From G963702155 sp963702155 (GTDB taxonomy: Bacteria > Pseudomonadota > Alphaproteobacteria > Micavibrionales > Micavibrionaceae): 64,000 nt of DNA. The DNA lies in NCBI GenBank assembly GCA_963702155.1, contig OY969717.1, positions 744,001 to 808,000 of the forward strand, given 5' to 3'. Both the position numbers and the translations under genes were made by a program. The notes under the pieces are model-generated. The model was given only the letters and a program-made list of their open reading frames with translations, was not told the DNA's origin and did not search any database. Positions 62,825 to 64,000 of this stretch are shown one piece after another (positions within the stretch are counted from its first letter, which is position 1; every line of letters starts with the position of its first letter).

Positions 62825-64000
62825 TTAATACCTCTTACAGAAAAAATCCTGAACACGAGTAGTTTTATCAAAAGAGACAGGGTTTTGAAATGCCGCATGC
62901 AAATCTTTTTCATTTATTTCAATAAGCCCGTTTTCTCCTAAGCGCCCTTTAATCATATTACAATGTTCGGCGTAAACGTTTTGAATACGGCTTGGCCAGA
63001 TTTTTAAATCATGCCATCCATCTTTAAGCATGAATATATGCAAATCACTGCCTAACGCATGTGGCAAAGTAGAGCTTGCGCCAAAATGATAGTATAGCGC
63101 ATCAAAGTCATTATAAACACTTTCGAACGGCTGCCAATTAATGTGAACGCGCGGGTCAAAAAATTTATCAAAATGCCGCCAATCACATTCGGGATGCGCT
63201 TTGTATACCACTTCATAGCCTTGAGCCAAAAGCATATCCGCAATCTGCCGCTCATGATGAAGATAGGCGCAAAACTCTAAAGAATTAAACGCTGAATAAC
63301 GCATAACAATATGCCGCCCCATAATCCCGACCGTTTTAATATTATTTTTCGGCACACCAGCTTTGATAAAATCTTTATAATGATCCTCTAAGCCCATATT
63401 TTTAATCTCGAATGTTCGGATAGGCTGGGGAATTTTCTGCGCCAGCTCCTCGGCATCTTGTTTAAAAGCCTGCGTTACCCCCCAAAACACACTAGACGTG
63501 GCCATCGTTGCGACATCCGGCTCACTCGCCGTTTGGCAAACACCATGATATGTCGAATGTGCCTTACCTCCATTTTCTTTACAAACCACAGCAATTAGAG
63601 CAGATAAATATGGCGTTAAACTACGTTCAAAATAATTAAACGCATACGATCCGAAAAAATCTTTAAGCCGCAAATAATCAAGATATGCTTTTGCAGTTTG
63701 ACCACGAACATATTGCATAATCAAATTCGTAAAACCATCATCAAATTCAATCTGGTTTAGGCACGCAATTTCTTTCGCCGCACCACATATAATTTCTGTA
63801 ATTATCTCGATTTGCTCAATTTCATCCTCATACAAGGCGCGCACACACGGCACTTTTAAAAGCCCTTCAGGATTTTTAATGCGTTTAATGTGCCCAAACT
63901 CTGCCTCCGGATAAATCGAATTCCCTGCCAACGTAAGATTATGTGAACGCGAAAATTTAAGCATATTTTTTTGCAAAAAATAGGCAATCCTATTTTTCAA
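62825..64000 (-). CDS. Capsule/polysaccharide biosynthesis protein-like, cut by right edge
   Basis: At least 391 residues; the start may lie beyond 64000. A two-domain alpha/beta layout with T-V-G-I-M-G-R-H near 240, a H-P-E-C-D-W near 280 and Y-Y-H-F-G-A-S-S-T-L-P-H-A near 320, which resembles the nucleotide-sugar site of glycosyltransferase-B or CDP-glycerol-type enzymes of capsule loci. No transmembrane helix. I cannot assign a family with certainty. The 217 bases between this gene and the ABC gene hold short frames only and nothing I can support. Confidence 0.6.
   Translation of the reverse strand: MKNRIAYFLQKNMLKFSRSHNLTLAGNSIYPEAEFGHIKRIKNPEGLLKVPCVRALYEDEIEQIEIITEIICGAAKEIACLNQIEFDDGFTNLIMQYVRGQTAKAYLDYLRLKDFFGSYAFNYFERSLTPYLSALIAVVCKENGGKAHSTYHGVCQTASEPDVATMATSSVFWGVTQAFKQDAEELAQKIPQPIRTFEIKNMGLEDHYKDFIKAGVPKNNIKTVGIMGRHIVMRYSAFNSLEFCAYLHHERQIADMLLAQGYEVVYKAHPECDWRHFDKFFDPRVHINWQPFESVYNDFDALYYHFGASSTLPHALGSDLHIFMLKDGWHDLKIWPSRIQNVYAEHCNMIKGRLGENGLIEINEKDLHAAFQNPVSFDKTTRVQDFFCKRY

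Noticed and set aside
1..64000. CRISPR arrays, insertion sequences and transposase genes
   Set aside because: No regularly spaced repeats, transposase or integrase reading frames were seen on either strand.

Overview
The window is a gene-dense, fairly AT-rich stretch of a chromosome that looks alphaproteobacterial. Lineage markers are the GANTC methyltransferase CcrM, a PopZ-type polar organiser just upstream of valS, paired b and b' ATP synthase subunits in an F0 operon lacking F1 genes, the order ruvCAB-ybgC-tolQRAB, the order proA-nadD-rsfS-rlmH-envC-ctpA-divD-rppH, and a 6S RNA between zapA and the 5-formyl-THF cyclo-ligase gene. I cannot name the genus. TAG is used as an ordinary stop (efp, smc, fba).

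Layout. 1-1879: end of a CPBP membrane protease, an unrecognised protein, and a sensory gene broken by an amber codon. 2064-10087: rplU-rpmA, obg-proB (overlapping), pepN, rnhB, then ccrM behind six GANTC sites, and folB. 10117-15748: an exported unknown protein, mutY, a DciA-like gene, efp, suhB, a small secreted protein and a DsbA-like oxidoreductase. 15806-22434: smc and the F0 operon atpI-B-E-F'-F. 22577-30280: proA to rppH, including a possible leaderless 19-codon ORF or small RNA and an rsfS that seems to start at ATT. 30368-38539 (minus): yebC, two unrecognised membrane proteins, ruvCAB, ybgC and tolQRAB with no pal. 38694-48872: a response regulator and its helical partner, ymdB, fthC, 6S RNA, zapA, tkt, gap, a two-gene insert, class I aldolase, epmA and rpmE. 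48981-53316: valS, popZ and a pcm-like gene. 53472-56448: two tRNA genes bracketing accessory genes (acyltransferase-like, XRE regulator, small ORF, phosphoribosyltransferase). 56449-64000: a non-coding stretch with interleaved inverted repeats, then surface-polysaccharide genes (NeuB-like, FkbM, AsnB, ABC exporter, partial glycosyltransferase-like protein).

Functional links. EF-P (12754) and its lysine ligase EpmA (47507) are both present. CcrM, PopZ, ZapA, SMC, an EnvC-like factor and Tol-Pal parts make the window rich in cell-cycle and division genes. proB and proA supply proline synthesis from separate loci. The least explained parts are the interleaved repeats after tRNA-Asn, the tRNA-bracketed island, the amber-interrupted PAS gene, the nadD-rsfS intergenic transcript with the ATT start, and the membrane-protein pair inside yebC-ruvC.
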